64,000 nt of DNA. Origin: Ascidia mentula. Lineage: Eukaryota; Chordata; Ascidiacea; Phlebobranchia; Ascidiidae. Shown here piece after piece: positions 23,839 to 38,800 of this stretch. The first letter of the stretch is position 1, and each line of letters begins with the position of its first letter. The notes below the pieces were generated by a model. That model did not search any database, was not told the DNA's origin, and worked only from the letters and a program-made list of their open reading frames with translations. The position numbers were made by a program, and so were the translations under genes. The DNA lies in the NCBI GenBank assembly GCA_947561715.1, contig OX387202.1, positions 13,281,001-13,345,000 on the forward strand, given 5' to 3'.

Positions 23839-26800
23839 ATGTCTTTGAAGATACTCTTTAGCACATTAAAAAGATACATGATTCAGATTGCAATGGCAAT
23901 TATGAAGTATATGCCATGTTGTTGTAAAAGTTCACAGGTAAGAGTATCAAATAAAAAACATTGCACTTGTGCATTTAAATAGCCATAAAGTAGTAAAAGT
24001 TGTTTAAAAAGCACCTTCACACGCAGAAAGAGGCAAAACCAATATAATTTGAAAAAGTTGTATATATATATGTTACTTAACAATTGTTTTTAAAATTACT
24101 GCAAATGGTAGTGTTTAGTAAGGTCCTATGCAAAATATATAATTTGGTATCAGAAGGTATTTTACACTTAAAAAAGATCAATGCAGCTCTGATACTAACA
24201 TATAGGCAGATATTCAATTAACTAGCCAAGAAAACTCACAACATTAAGAGCAGTTATGGTGTGCACACACAAAATTTCTGACTGCAGAAAATTTACTTTC
24301 ACAATGTTGTACCTCTTGAATTCCAACTCAATACAAGTTGTGATAAAAGTTGTAAGTTTCAAATTAAAGCACATAGACTCAAGACTTTACTAGCAGATAC
24401 TGTATTACAATTGTTGTTGTTTAGGAGTCAGCGAAAGGTGTGAAAGAAGATGGGGAATTGATTGAAGTGATTGTGGAGGGTCCTGGAAACACTGTGAGTA
24501 CAAAACTAAATAGATTAAACATCAACTTTAAATTTCACTAAAACATGAAAATAATATTGTGTCTGTGCATGGGTACACAACCAAGAGCATGAATGACAAA
24601 TTTGGCACATTGTGTGTTGAAAACATTGCATGCTTAAAACAGTCCACTAAGTTCAATCTCTTATTTCATAACACATCCTGTGCTCAATACTGGTTTTATG
24701 TGGGGGTCATCAAGCAGTAAATGTAGCATTGTATTTTTTACATTTTTTTAAATTATGCTTTTTTTTTTAATGCAAGGATTTTTTTCTAAGAATCTAATAC
24801 AAGGCTAAACTGAACTTATATTATCTCATTGCTTTACAAACTGGTACATCTAAACAAACACATATATACACTAATTATTAAAAAACAATCTCAAAGCAAC
24901 TTATTATTAGCCCGACAAATTCTGGTGGTCAACCCCCAACATAGTGCACTTAAACTCATGTAACTTACAACATATCCAAAATGGCTTAGAATTCCAGTGA
25001 CATGCTTTTGTTGTGGTCAGTCTCAGGTCTTAGTTGGTAATTTGTGATCTGTAAAAAGAAAAATATTTCTGTACTCCAGAATGACAAAAATACCTATAAT
25101 TTAGTGACGGATCTAGAAAAAATGTTAGGCGGGTGTCCGGTTTGGGAATGCTTATTATTAACGCTGTTATTTGCAGCTACATTTTTTTTTATGTATTTAC
25201 CATGCAATCCAGCTTAAAAAGAAATAGCACATTGCAGTAGTTTGTGCAATACATCAATCAACTTCGGTCTGTAAAAACTAATAACTTTAAAGTTGCTTAT
25301 GTTAATGTGTGTTTGTCTAAGTTTTAACAAAAATGCAAACCGTACCCTATTGTAATGAAACAATTTGACTGTATCTGTACACCTAATGAGAATTAGGCTA
25401 TATTTCACATGCTGTTGGGATTGTTTTTCATCTTTGCCACTCGGCCTTGAACTAAATATTCATCGTTGTTTCAGCGGAATTATAACTTTTATAGCCATTG
25501 GCATAGAGTTTTGCATATCAACCAGGTTGAGCGAGTACAAAATGCTAACTTCAGAAGCTCCTTTGCACGCTATATCATAAAGGTTATAGTATCTTTCATG
25601 TTAACAAGTGTTTAAGCCAGCGATGTAAATAATCGCCGATCGGAAAAATCTAACAAACGTGGTTTCAAATAAATGCCTTTGCGACGAACTCGGCAGTCAA
25701 TTACACAGATGCTAATTTAATTCATGTGAAGCACCTGTATGAGTGTAATTTGAGGTATGTGCCTTCATTTTTACTGTGGTTTAAACCGAACAGAGCCGAA
25801 AAGACTCGATGCGAATGTGTTGCAAAATTTAGAAAAAAAGCCGGGGGTACTCTGCACCCCTGCACTCTCTCCCAGTGCTTATAGCAGCTGTAGCATAAAT
25901 GAACAACAGTCTATAAGTCAGTGGTTTTCAAATTCTTGTTGCTGACGGGTTATTGACCGTTATAACAAATAATTGTTTAAAATGCAGTCATCGCCATGTG
26001 AATGTAGTGAACCTGCAAAGCATCTGATTCGAATACTTCACCTGCAGGACTCGTTCCTGTTTAAGCTGTATCAGTTTTGTGACACAGAGATGTACTTTTA
26101 CGATAATGGCACTATTGTAAAGACTGATTTTTTATTTTATTAAACTAAAATACACAAAAAAGGTCATAACGCTCATATAAATATTATCCTATGCTTACAG
26201 TTTGTTTCCAAAATGGTGACTGTGCGTATTTTATCGAAAAGAAAATGTCATATTTATTCGATTGTATGCAGTGACTCATGAACTTTATAAACCTACTGTT
26301 TAAGTGGATTAATTTTTTACTTGTACAGCTCTATGTTTTAATGACATTCATGTTAAACTCGCTCTTCCGTGCCAATATGTTTTATCACACACAGTTATCA
26401 TCATATCTGACAATTTTAAATGATAGTTTTGTTGTTTGGCACCTAACTTTGCCTTGGGCATTTATTTGGGCTTACAATGGAGGGCGGTCTACAATCAAGT
26501 GAATATAGTGGTAACCATCTGTGGTCTGTAACAGAATATTGGCCAAGCAGAAATGTTGTTTGAAACAAAATACGTTTTTTCCAAAAAAAACTGCTATTTG
26601 GTATTAATCTAAACAAGTGGTTACATAAAACAAGAAGTATTGAATGACTTACCACTACATGGTCGCTTCTAAGCTCCTTTTGTACTGCGTAAAAGAAGGT
26701 GTATAGCATTGAAAATTCATGCTATGTTGAAATGAAAGTCTGGAAGTAAGATATAAATTTGCAGTTATTTGCTCCAAAACTGCTAGTTTCTGTTAGTAGA

Positions 26801-29800
26801 ACAGCAGTTCTGAACCTTGATTTTTAGAGTACAATGGTTGAGTGCATAGGCGCCGAACACGGGTATGCCGCGCATACCTAGACGAAAATGTCGGGTATGT
26901 CGCATACCCGAGTATCTGACCAACGTTCCTCATGCATTTTTAGATTTAGGCGGTTATCACTTTCCCAAAGCAACGAGTTTCTGGACAGCAGGTAATGCAA
27001 CGTATGCTGCAATAGGTAGCGTTTAGTTTAGGCAGTGTGTTCCTAGGTGAACCTCAGTTTAGAGTTTAGAGTCCCTGGCCTTTAAAAGGCATGATCGTTG
27101 CAGTAACAACGAGATGTTTATTGCTTGCTTCGCCAAATACAATACCACAAGGCCCAATTTGCCGCCATACCACACGTTACTTGGTGGCACTGCCTATAGC
27201 GTAATGTTTACCACTTTGTATGCAATAATAAGCATTATGCTCGAAGTAAGTCCTCACGCTCAACATAGGCAGTAAACACAGTTTGCAACAGCGGTTTTAA
27301 TGGGTCTTGGACAGAACCTTGTTCAAACTGACAAATATCGCTGTTGTATTGGAGTTTCTCTTTGTCATTTGAAAAAGGCCCTTTGTTTAATATTCAATGC
27401 GGCGTTGCCGCACATAAACATGCGTTCATTTGGAAAAGGGCTTTGCGTTGCGTGAAGTTCGTAAACTACAAGCCTTAACATAGTATCACGTCCCACCCTA
27501 TCTAACGCCAAGAAAGATATTTTGCATTTTATGACGTCATAACATGACGTCATATAATTTGGTGAACCCGAAAAATTTTTAAAGTTGGCGCCTATGGTTG
27601 AGTGCAAGGATTTTTTTCTAAGAATCTAATATAAGGCTAAACTGAACTTATATTATGTCATTGCTTTACAAACTGGTACATCTAAACAAACACATATATA
27701 CACTAATTATTAAAAAACAATCTCAAAGCAACTTATTATTAGCCCGACAAATTCTGGTGGTCAACCCCCAACATAGTGCACTTAAACTCATATAACTTAC
27801 AACATATCCAAAATGGCTTAGAATTCCAGTGACATGCTTTTGTTGTGGTCAGTCACAGGTCTTAGTTGATAATTTGTGATCTGTAAAAAGAAAAATATTT
27901 CTGTACTCCAGAATGACAAAAATACCTATAATTTAGTGACGGATCTAGAAAAAATGTTAGGCGGGTGTCCGGTTTGGGAATGCTTATTATTAATGAGGTT
28001 ATTTGCAGCTACATTTTTTTTTATATTTACCATGCAATCCAGCTTAAAAAGAAATAGCACATTGCAGTAGTTTGTGCAATATATCAATCAACTTTGGTCT
28101 GTAAAAACTAATAACTTTAAGTTGCTTATGTTAATACGTGTTTGTCTAAGTTTTAACAAAAAATGCAAACCGTACCCTATTGTAATGAAACAATTTGACT
28201 GTATCTGTACACCTAATGAGAATTAGGCTATATTTCACATGCTGTTGGGATTGTTTTTCATCTTTGCCACTCGGCCTTGAACTAAATATTCATCTTTGTT
28301 TCAGCGGAATTATAACTTTTATAGCCATTATTGTAAAGACTGATTTTTTATTTTATCAAACTAAAATACACAAAAAAGGTCATAACGCTCATATAAATAT
28401 TATCCTATGCTTACAGTTTGTTTCCAAAATGGTGACGGTGCGTATTTTATTGAAAAGAAAATGTCATATTTATTCGATTGTATGCAGTGACTCATGAACT
28501 TTATAAACCTACTGTTTAAGTGGATTAATTTTTTTACTTGTACAGCTCTATGTTTTAATGACATTCATGTTAAACTCGCTCTTCCGTGCCAATATGTTTT
28601 ATCACACACAGTTATCATCATATCTGACAATTTTAAATGATAGTTTTGTTGTTTGGCACCTAACTTTGCCTTGGGCATTTATTTGGGCTTACAATGGAGG
28701 GCGGTCTACAATCAAGTGAATATAGTGGTAACCATCTGTGGTCTGTAACAGAATATTGGCCAAGCAGAAATGTTGTTTGAAACAAAATATGTTTTTTCCC
28801 AAAAAAACTGCTATTTGGTATTAATCTAAACAAGTGGTTACATAAAACAATAAGTATTGAATGACTTACCACTACATGGTCGCTTCTGAGCTCCTTTTGT
28901 ACTGCGTAAAAGAAGGTGTATAGCATTGAAAAATCATGCTATGTTGAAATGAGTCTGGAAGTAAGATATAAATTTGCAGTTATTTGCTCCAAAACTGCTA
29001 GTTTCTGTTAGTAGAACAGCAGTTCTGAACCTTGATTTTTAGAGTAGAATGGTTGAGTGCATAGGCGCCGAACACGGGTATGCCATGCATACCTAGACGA
29101 AAATGTCGGGTATGCCGCATACCCGAGTATCTGACCAACGTTCGTCATGCATTTTTAGATTTAGGCGGTTATCACTTTCCCAAAGCAACGAGTTTCTGGA
29201 CAGCAGGTAATGCAACGTATGCTGCAATAGGTAGCGTTTAGTTTAAGCAGTGAGTTCCTAGGTGAACCTCAGTTTAGAGTTTAGAGTCCCTGGCCTTTAA
29301 AAGGCATGATCGTTGCAGTAACAACGAGATGTTTATTGCTTGCTTCGCCAAATATAATACCACGAGGCCCAATTTGCCGCCATACCACAGGTTACTTGGT
29401 GGCACTGCCTATAGCGTAATGTTTACCACTTTGTATGCAATAATAAGCATTATGCTCGAAGTAAGTCCTCACGCTCAACATAGGCAGTAAACACAGTTTG
29501 CAACAGCGGTTTTAATGGGTCTTGGACAGAACCTTGTTCAAACTGACAAATATCGCTGTTGTATTGGAGTTTCTCTTTGTCATTTGAAAAAGGCCCTTTG
29601 TTTAATATTCAATGCGGCGTTACCGCACATAAACATGCGTTCATTTGGAAAAGGGCTTTGCGTTGCGTGAAGTTCGTAAACTACAAGCCTTAACATAGTA
29701 TCACGTCCCACCCTATCTAACACCAAGAAAGATATTTTGCATTTTATGACGTCATAACATGACGTCGTATAATTTGGTGAACCCGAAAAATTTTTAAAGT

Positions 29801-32800
29801 CCGCGCCTATGGTTGAGTGCAAGGATTTTTTTCTAAGAATCTAATATAAGGCTAAACTGAACTTATATTATCCCATTGCTTTACAAACTGGTACATCTAA
29901 ACAAACACATATATACACTAATTATTAAAAAACAATCTCAAAGCAACTTATTATTAGCCCGACAAATTCTGGTGGTCAACCCCCAACATAGTGCACTTAA
30001 ACTCATATAACTTACAACATATCCAAAATGGCTTAGAATTCCAGTGACATGCTTTTGTTGTGGTCAGTCACAGGTCTTAGTTGGTAATTTGTGATCTGTA
30101 AAAAGAAAAATATTTCTGTACTCCAGAATGACAAAAATACCTATAATTTAGTGACGGATCTAGAAAAAATGTTAGGCGGGTGTCCGGTTTGGGAATGCTT
30201 ATTATTAATGCTGTTATTTGCAGCTACTTTTTTTTTTATATATTTACCATGCAATCCAGCTTAAAAAGAAATAGCACATTGCAGTAGTTTGTGCAATACA
30301 TCAATCAACTTTGGTCTGTAAAAACTAATAACTTTAAGTTGCTTATGTTAATACGTGTTTGTCTAAGTTTTAACAAAAAATGCAAACCGTACCCTATTGT
30401 AATGAAACAATTTGACTGTATCTGTACACCTAATGAGAATTAGGCTATATTTCACATGCTGTTGGGATTGTTTTTCATCTTTGCCACTCGGCCTTGAACT
30501 AAATATTCATCGTTGTTTCAGCGGAATTATAACTTTTATAGCCATTGGCATAGAGTTTTGCATATCAACCAGGTTGAGCGAGTACAAAATGCTAACTTCA
30601 GAAGCTCCTTTGCACGCTATATCATAAAGGTTATAGTATCTTTCATGTTAACAAGTGTTTAAGCCAGCGATGTAAATAATTGCCGATCGGAAAAATCTAC
30701 CAAACGTGGTTTTAAATAAATGCCTTTGCAACGAACTCAGTAGTCAATTACACAGATGCTAATTTAATTCATGTGAAGCACCTGTATGAGTGTAATTTGA
30801 GGTATGTGCCTTCATTTTTACTGTGGTTTAAACCGAACAGAGCCGAAAAGACTCGATGCGAATGTGTTGCAAAATTTAGAAAAAAAGCCGGGGGTACTCT
30901 GCACCCCTGCACTCTCTCCCAGTGCTTATAGCAGCTGTAGCATAAATGAACAACAGTCTATAAGTCAGTGGTTTTCAAATTCTTGTTGCTGACGGGTTAT
31001 TGACCGTTATAACAAATAATTGTTTAAAATGCAGTCATCGCCATGTGAATGTAGTGAACCTGCAAAGCATCTGATTCGAATACTTCACCTGCAGGACTCG
31101 TTCCTGTTTAAGCTGTATCAGTTTTGTGACACAGAGATGTACTTTTACGATAATGGCACTATTGTAAAGACTGATTTTTTATTGTATTAAACTAAAATAC
31201 ACAAAAAAGGTCATAACGCTCATATAAATATTATCCTATGCTTGCAGTTTGTTTCCAAAATGGTGACTGTGCGTATTTTATCGAAAAGAAAATGTCATAT
31301 TTATTCGATTGTATGCAGTGACTCATGAACTTTATAAACCTACTGTTTAAGTGGATTAATTTTTTACTTGTACAGCTCTATGTTTTAATGACATTCATGT
31401 TAAACTCGCTCTTCCGTGCCAACATGTTTTATCACACACAGTTATCATCATATCTGACAATTTTAAATGATAGTTTTGTTGTTTGGCACCTAACTTTGCC
31501 TTGGGCATTTATTTGGGCTTACAATGGAGGGCGGTCTACAATCAAGTGAATATAGTGGTAACCATCTGTGGTCTGTAACAGAATATTGGCCAAGCAGAAA
31601 TGTTGTTTGAAACAAAATATGTTTTTTCCCAAAAAAACTGCTATTTGGTATTAATCTAAACAAGTGGTTACATAAAACAAGAAGTATTGAATGACTTACC
31701 ACTACATGGTCGCTTCTAAGCTCCTTTTGTACTGCGTAAAAGAAGGTGTATAGCATTGAAAATTCATGCTATGTTGAAATGAAAGTCTGGAAGTAAGATA
31801 TAAATTTGCAGTTATTTGCTCCAAAACTGCTAGTTTCTGTTAGTAGAACAGCAGTTCTGAACCTTGATTTTTAGAGTACAATGGTTGAGTGCATAGGCGC
31901 CGAACACGGGTATGCCACGCATACCTAGACGAAAATGTCGGGTATGCCGCATACCCGAGTATCTGACCAACGTTCCTCATGCATTTTTAGATTTAGGCGG
32001 TTATCACTTTCCCAAAGCAACGAGTTTCTGGACAGCAGGTAATGCAACGTATGCTGCAATAGGTAGCGTTTAGTTTAGGCAGAGTGTTCCTAGGTGAACC
32101 TCAGTTTAGAGTTTAGAGTCCCTGGCCTTTAAAAGGCATGATCGTTGCAGTAACAACGAGATGTTTATTGCTTGCTTCGCCAAATATAATACCATGAGGC
32201 CCAATTTGCCGCCATACCACAGGTTACTTGGTGGCACTGCCTATAGCGTAATGTTTACCACTTTGTACGCAATAATAAGCATTATGCTCGAAGTAAGTCC
32301 TCACGCTCAACATAGGCAGTAAACACAGTTTGCAACAGCGGTTTTAATGGGTCTTGGACAGAACCTTGTTCAAACTGACAAATATCGCTGTTGTATTGGA
32401 GTTTCTCTTTGTCATTTGAAAAAGGCCCTTTGTTTAATATTCAATGCGGCGTTACCGCAGATAAACATGCGTTCATTTGGAAAAGGCTTTGCGTTGCGTG
32501 AAGTTCGTAAACTACAAGCCTTAACATAGTATCACGTCCCACCCTATCTAACACCAAGAAAGATATTTTGCATTTTATGACGTCATAACATGACGTCGTA
32601 TAATTTGGTGAACCCGAAAAATTTTTAAAGTCCGCGCCTATGGTTGAGTGCAAGGATTTTTTTCTAAGAATCTAATACAAGGCTAAACTGAACTTATATT
32701 ATCCCATTGCTTTACAAGCTGGTACATCTAAACAAACACATATATACACTAATTATTAAAAAACAATCTCAAAGCAACTTATTATTAGCCCGACAAATTC

Positions 32801-35800
32801 TGGTGGTCAACCCCCAACATAGTGCACTTAAACTCATATAACTTACAACATATCCAAAATGGCTTAGAATTCCAGTGACATGCTTTTGTTGTGGTCAGTC
32901 ACAGGTCTTAGTTGGTAATTTGTGATCTGTAAAAAGAAAAATATTTCTGTACTCCAGAATGACAAAAATACCTATAATTTAGTGACGGATCTAGAAAAAA
33001 TGTTAGGCAGATGTCCGGTTTGGGAATGCTTATTATTAATGTATGACTTGCTTAGTAGCTGTAGAGGAATCTAGCCCTCGGTTAGGCATTGTTTTATTAT
33101 CTGCGACAGCAAATTACTTTGGTTTGCATATATCATGAAGCAACACGGCTCAGATTGAAGTCAGCAGATTTATTTGTAAAAAAAATCGATTTCGCTTATG
33201 TAAGCATCGTCAGTTTCTGCAAAAATTACGTAATAGTAACAATAAAAGCAATAAAATGCACACAAAAATCACCCTTGCAACTGAGAGTCTTTTCTTTATG
33301 CTATCACCTCAAGCTCACACTGTGAACTACAGTGTAGTAACGAACCTACAGTAGGTGATAGCGGAGATAAGGAAATAACACGCTCACACATGATCGTAAA
33401 AACCTGAAACACAAACGAGTGTGCCAGAAGCAATGAATGCGACTGAAAATGGGATATAATTAGTAAAAGGTAAAATCGAAATGCAATAAAAATTATCTAA
33501 TTCTTGGAAAAATCATTTTCTGGCAAATAAATCTGCTGACTTCAATCTGAGCCTTGTTGCTTCTTATTATGAATGCTGTTATTTGCAGCTACATTTTTTT
33601 TATATTAACCATGCAATCCAGCTCAAAAAGAAATAGCACATTGCAGTAGTTTGTGCAATACATCAATCAACTTTGGTCTGTTAAAACACATAACTTTAAA
33701 GTTGCTTAATGTGTGTTTGTCTAAGTTTTAACGAAAAATGCAAACCGGACCCTATTGTAATGAAACAATTTGACTGCATCTGTACAGTACAGACAGTACA
33801 CTTAATGAGTATTAGGCTATATTTCACATGCGTTTGGGATTGTTTTTCATCTTTGCCACTTTCAACTAAATATTCATCGTTGTTTCAGCAGAATTATAAC
33901 TTTTATAGCCATTGGCATAGAGTTTTGCATATCAACCAGGTTGAGCGAGTACAAAGTGCTAACTTCAGAAGCTCCTTTGCACGCTATATCATAAAGGTTA
34001 TAGTATCTTTCATGTTAACAAGTGTTTAAGCCAGCGATGTAAATAATTGCCGATCGGAAAAATTTACCAAACATGGTTTTAAATAAATGCCTTTGCGACG
34101 AACTCAGTAGTCAATTACACTAATGCTAATTTAATTCATGTGAAGCACCTGTATGAGTGTAATTAGAGGTATGTGCCTTCATTTTTACTGTGGTTCAAAC
34201 CGAACAGAGCCGAAAAGACTCGATGCGAATGTGTTGCAAAATTTAGAAAAAAAGCCGGGGGTACACGGCACCCCTGCACTCTCTGCCAGTGCTTATAGCA
34301 GCTGTAGCATAAATGAACAACAGTCTATAAGTCAGTGGTTTTCAAATTCTTGTTGCTGACGGGTTATTGACCGTTATAACAAATAATTGTTTAAAATGCA
34401 GTCATCACCATGTGAATGTAGTGAGCCTGCAAAGCATCTGATTCGAATACTTCACCTGCAGGACTCGTTCCTGCTTAGCAGCAAACTGACCACACTTCCA
34501 CACGTCTCAAAATATAGTCATGCCAGAATGTTAAAGGGCGTGTTCTGACACCTAAACACCCCACTAATTTTTATTTAACGGAAACACAATGACAAACACA
34601 TGACTCCAGGTTAGGCCAAGTTAAAGCATTGCTCAGGCTAGCTATATAAGTTCTCCGATGTATCTATATAGGACTTATCTTGCGAGTGCTGAGTCAGTTT
34701 ACCGGCATAGTGCTTTTAAGTGATGTATCGAATCGTCTAAAGTCGGTTTGGCTAAATATCGTTTTATGTTACTGCCAGATTGTTTAAAAACCTATTTGTT
34801 TTTTTGGGTTTTCTTGGATGCTGTTGTTGTTAGTTTCCGTGGCGTGGGCAAAACAATATTACTTCAATGAACACTACTGACCTTTTTTAAAAGATATGTC
34901 TTCAGCGACCATGATAAGAGTTACATCAAAAAAATAATCTGTTTTCTTAACAGTTTTATTGTTACATCACTGAACGATCATAAGGTGCTGTTGATTCCTT
35001 GTTAGTTTCAGACTAGTTTGTAATCGTATATAAGCTGCAGACAGATGGCCACTGTTTCGACCTAAAAGGTCTCATCAGTGCAGCCGGTTTTCGATTAAAC
35101 ATAAATTACATGAAAAATGGTTTTGAACAACTATTTTTGCCGATTTTATCCACGAGCGCGGAAATTATGTGCAAGGCCACTTAAACGTTCCTGCCCCATC
35201 GTACAGATTAAAGACTATCTGCGAAGATTACAGCAGTTGTTACTGGAAGCGTCCAGAATATCTAAAACGTCCGTCGTTACGGTGGCCATGAGGAGGAAAA
35301 CACTGCGTACCGCATAACCTGATGGTTGACACAACTTTGCCAAAAATTCGCTGTAGAGGCTGCTTCACCAGAGAAATACCTGAACAGCTTTGACTGATGC
35401 ATGTTGCTATATTGTTTCGGTTTCGATTAAACTTTACTGGACAAACTAAATTATTTTGCGGCAAGTGCTGCAGCATTTTATTGCGTTCTCCATAAAATGT
35501 GACGTAATAATCTACAGACGAAGAATCCCCCATTGTCACAAAACAATGATACTACAGGAACAAGGAGATAAACTAATGACATTTCCAATCAGGACATTCT
35601 CCAGATAAGCCTCGCTCGCGACAAACATCTTGCGATTTGTATATTGTCCTGAATCTAATTACACGCAACGAAGACGGAAATAGTCTAGCGCTAAAGGTGT
35701 TTTTTTTCACCGCCAGATACCTATTTTAGCCTAAGCCAAACGAGATTATTGGCGTAGTTTAGCAAACCAAACAAGATTATTGGCGTATTGTAGCCTAAGC

Positions 35801-38800
35801 CAAACGTGAAATTGGCGTGACCAAACTCGGACACCCCCCTCATTTTTTTTCTAGATCTGCCACTGGGTATAGCAAAACGTTTTTCTCAAGCGGAAAGTTT
35901 GGTTTTGGCAAAATCAAAACAAATTATTCGACTGAATCTTCGTCAAATAAATCGGCAAATAAATTCGGCAATCTGAGGATTCAGTACATCATTTAATGAA
36001 TACACCGTTCCAATTCATGACAATTACACAATTGCAGGACACAGTGGAACAAAAAGCTAGCATTTGACTATCATGCAATGCGAGATAATGGTGGCCATTG
36101 CAGGAAGGCAGCATAACCTGTGTATTTTGCAAGTTAGGCTGGTCTTCTCTGGGAAATGAGAATCGACGCCTATGACTGGAACCCCACAATTATTTTGTTG
36201 CGCGTACTTCACAATTACGGTATCCACACTTTTTGTGGAGCCCCCACAGTTTAATATGTATTGTTTAAAGTGACTGGGCCCAAGTCACAGTCATGCGGTA
36301 ATATAAATATCACAAAAAAGGTATCTATGCAAATTACGAGTAAGCACAAACATAAAATTATGCAATAACCCTGCATTCTGCTCATCATAAGGTTGTCTTG
36401 TTCGACAACGACAAACTCAGTATTACTTAGTATATACATATCAGTGATCTATCTATGTTTGGTACTCGTACATCTATGGTCAGAAACCTTACGATAGAAT
36501 TAAGCTTTGGCCGTTTGTCGGTAAAAGCAACTACAAGTGCTCTTAAATTCAATTAATTTACAATGGTAACTGTGACGGGCTAATAGTCATAATATTGACT
36601 TGGTAGTTTCAGGCTGTAGTTGTTTTACACGTGTGAATGCGAATTGGAAAAAATGTCATGAAAATTTACTGATAGTAAGCGCAATATTAATTAGTTAATG
36701 TATTAAAATACGAAAAAACATTGCGATCATCCATGCAACTAACGATCGCCGAAAAAATTCTCCGCTTATAAATCAAACTTTGCAATCTGGTGTGAATGCG
36801 AAGACAAAAGAACAATACAAACTCAACTGTGCAGCCAACATGCGACATACATTGTCATTCACTAAACCTTGCATTAAACAACTGTTCCTGTTTTGTTTTT
36901 TTATTGAAAAAAAAACAGCCCCATCCCTCTCATTAATGCATGATGTGAAAAATAAATTAAAAGCAGTTTGCATTGGAAATTTCCAAATAGGGTGAGCAAG
37001 ATTTAATAGACTACGTATGGGGGGCGCGACTGAAGAAATTTAAAAACCACTGATCTAGGGCATTCTAGCGAAACACACCCAACAGTAACAGAAACTGATG
37101 ATGACTTTTGATGAAAAAGTTTTTTGAAACAAATAAACCATAAGCGGTTTGGCAGATTGGAAAGAATATTCCACTTTTTCAAATTTGGCATCCACGCCAA
37201 CAAATTAACCAACACGTGAACATATAAAAAACGATTAAGCTTCAACAACTTTCTACTACCAAACATAAACCTTAGGAAAAATCCTAATTGTGTTCAATGT
37301 TACACATTCTTTATAGAAACAAAGTTTCTATACATGTCATGAAAATAGCAGAAAAACGGCGAAAGAAACCTCCATCTATACCAGATTGGAAAGTTTGCAA
37401 ACTGCGCGGAGGATTTTTTTCTGTTGGTGGTGATTGCGCGGATTGTGCGCGGACTAGCGATTTTTTTGCGCGGATTGTAGTAGATTTTTTTGTTGTTTAG
37501 TGCACTGTGCCTTTAGTAACAAGCCTATTTTCCCTTTGACAAAAAACACTGGAATAATGTATTTTTAAGAACCGATTCATAATACTTTAATGTTATTAGC
37601 GTTTACTTGAATAAAATTGCACTTTTCACAGATGATTATATCCGCTTTTTAAGCGGCTGTCTGGTACAATGACTTGGCGTAGTTGCCACGGGTGGCGAAA
37701 GCTAGTCTGGAGGGTTGCGAGTTGGAATCCCGTGGTCCCACCTTTTTTTCTCCAGGAACTTATTAATGTTTAATTGGTGTTCTTCTTTCTGGCACGGAGC
37801 TACAACGCATTTAACCTAACAAAACCATTTGCCACAAACAACTGTGAAGCAAAAACAAGTGTTTCAAAACGTTTTAACTTTATTTACGCTTGATTTGTAA
37901 CTTGCCAGTTGCCATCACGAAAATTTATGCAAGAAAGGGAAACTTTGGTTCCTAATTTTTTTGTCGTGTAACCACTTTAGAAGCAGCGCCATGCCTATGT
38001 TTACTCCGACGACCTTTCGATACGGGGATGAGTGCCATCCCATGTTTCTTGCTGCCTTTAACATAAAGTTTGGCCATCTCGTATAACGCCTCGTCACACT
38101 GGATTGCATGGGGCATAGACCAATCAACGATTGTTCTGTTTTTGAGAACTTCAAAACTTTTTTCCATTACTCGTAGAATGACTCGACAACTGCTTCAGTG
38201 CCTGTTTTTGCATACATAACATGAAAAACCAAGCAAAATTCCTGACCAATTTTCGCGTATAGCTCGGGGTCGATGTACCTATATGGCGCGGATAAAATAT
38301 CTTTCGTTAAATAAGGCAGCATTAAACGATCTTCCATCACCGAAAGAAACTTTGGTGAACGTTTTAGAAAAGAAGGAAAACTCAAGAAACCGAGTTGTAG
38401 AAACATCAATTTTAGAAAATGGCTCTTAGCTTGGGTCGCAATCTACCGTCTTAATGTGATCAAACATTACGGCAAAGTGAGTTTGAAACATAGGCTAATC
38501 CCCAAACTACATTAAGTAAGGTTGACTGTAACCTCCTATATATGCGCGCAGAAAACTCGGCCCAAGAATTCAAAAACGCATGTTTTTCCAAAAAAAGATC
38601 AAATGGATTTCCAAATTTGACGAATGTGCGTAATTTCGCCATTATAAAATACAGATGGCAAATATTGCATTCACCCCGCTCGACCTTGTCCTTTTTTCGT
38701 TGTTCGTGATTTTCGAGAGAAGGAGAGAAAAAAATCAACGCTCAGGTCAGTGAAGCATATCCAAAAGCCTTCAAACAGAACATTGGCACAGAACAGTTGG

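Larger units (their letters stand above)
24771..34480. repeat. Four-unit tandem array in intron 2 of member 2
   Basis: Units start at TGCAAGGATTTTTTTCTAAG: 24771, 27603, 29818 and 32649. Lengths are 2832, 2215, 2831 and a partial last unit. Each full unit holds a segment like 13200-13760, a hAT-derived segment starting near 25104 (GACGGATCTAGAAAAAATG), a segment like 12710-13190 and the 752-bp transposon. Unit 2 lacks about 613 bp between AGCCATT and the ATTGTAAAG site. Unit 4 carries a 530-bp insertion and stops at a hAT end. Copies differ at only a few percent of sites. Confidence 0.92.

Noticed and set aside
25473..25579. Exon-like open segment after TTTCAG, ending at AAG/GTTATA, repeated in the array units
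   Set aside because: It lies inside hAT-derived sequence shared with 57340-57400, and the members' exon lengths already agree without it.
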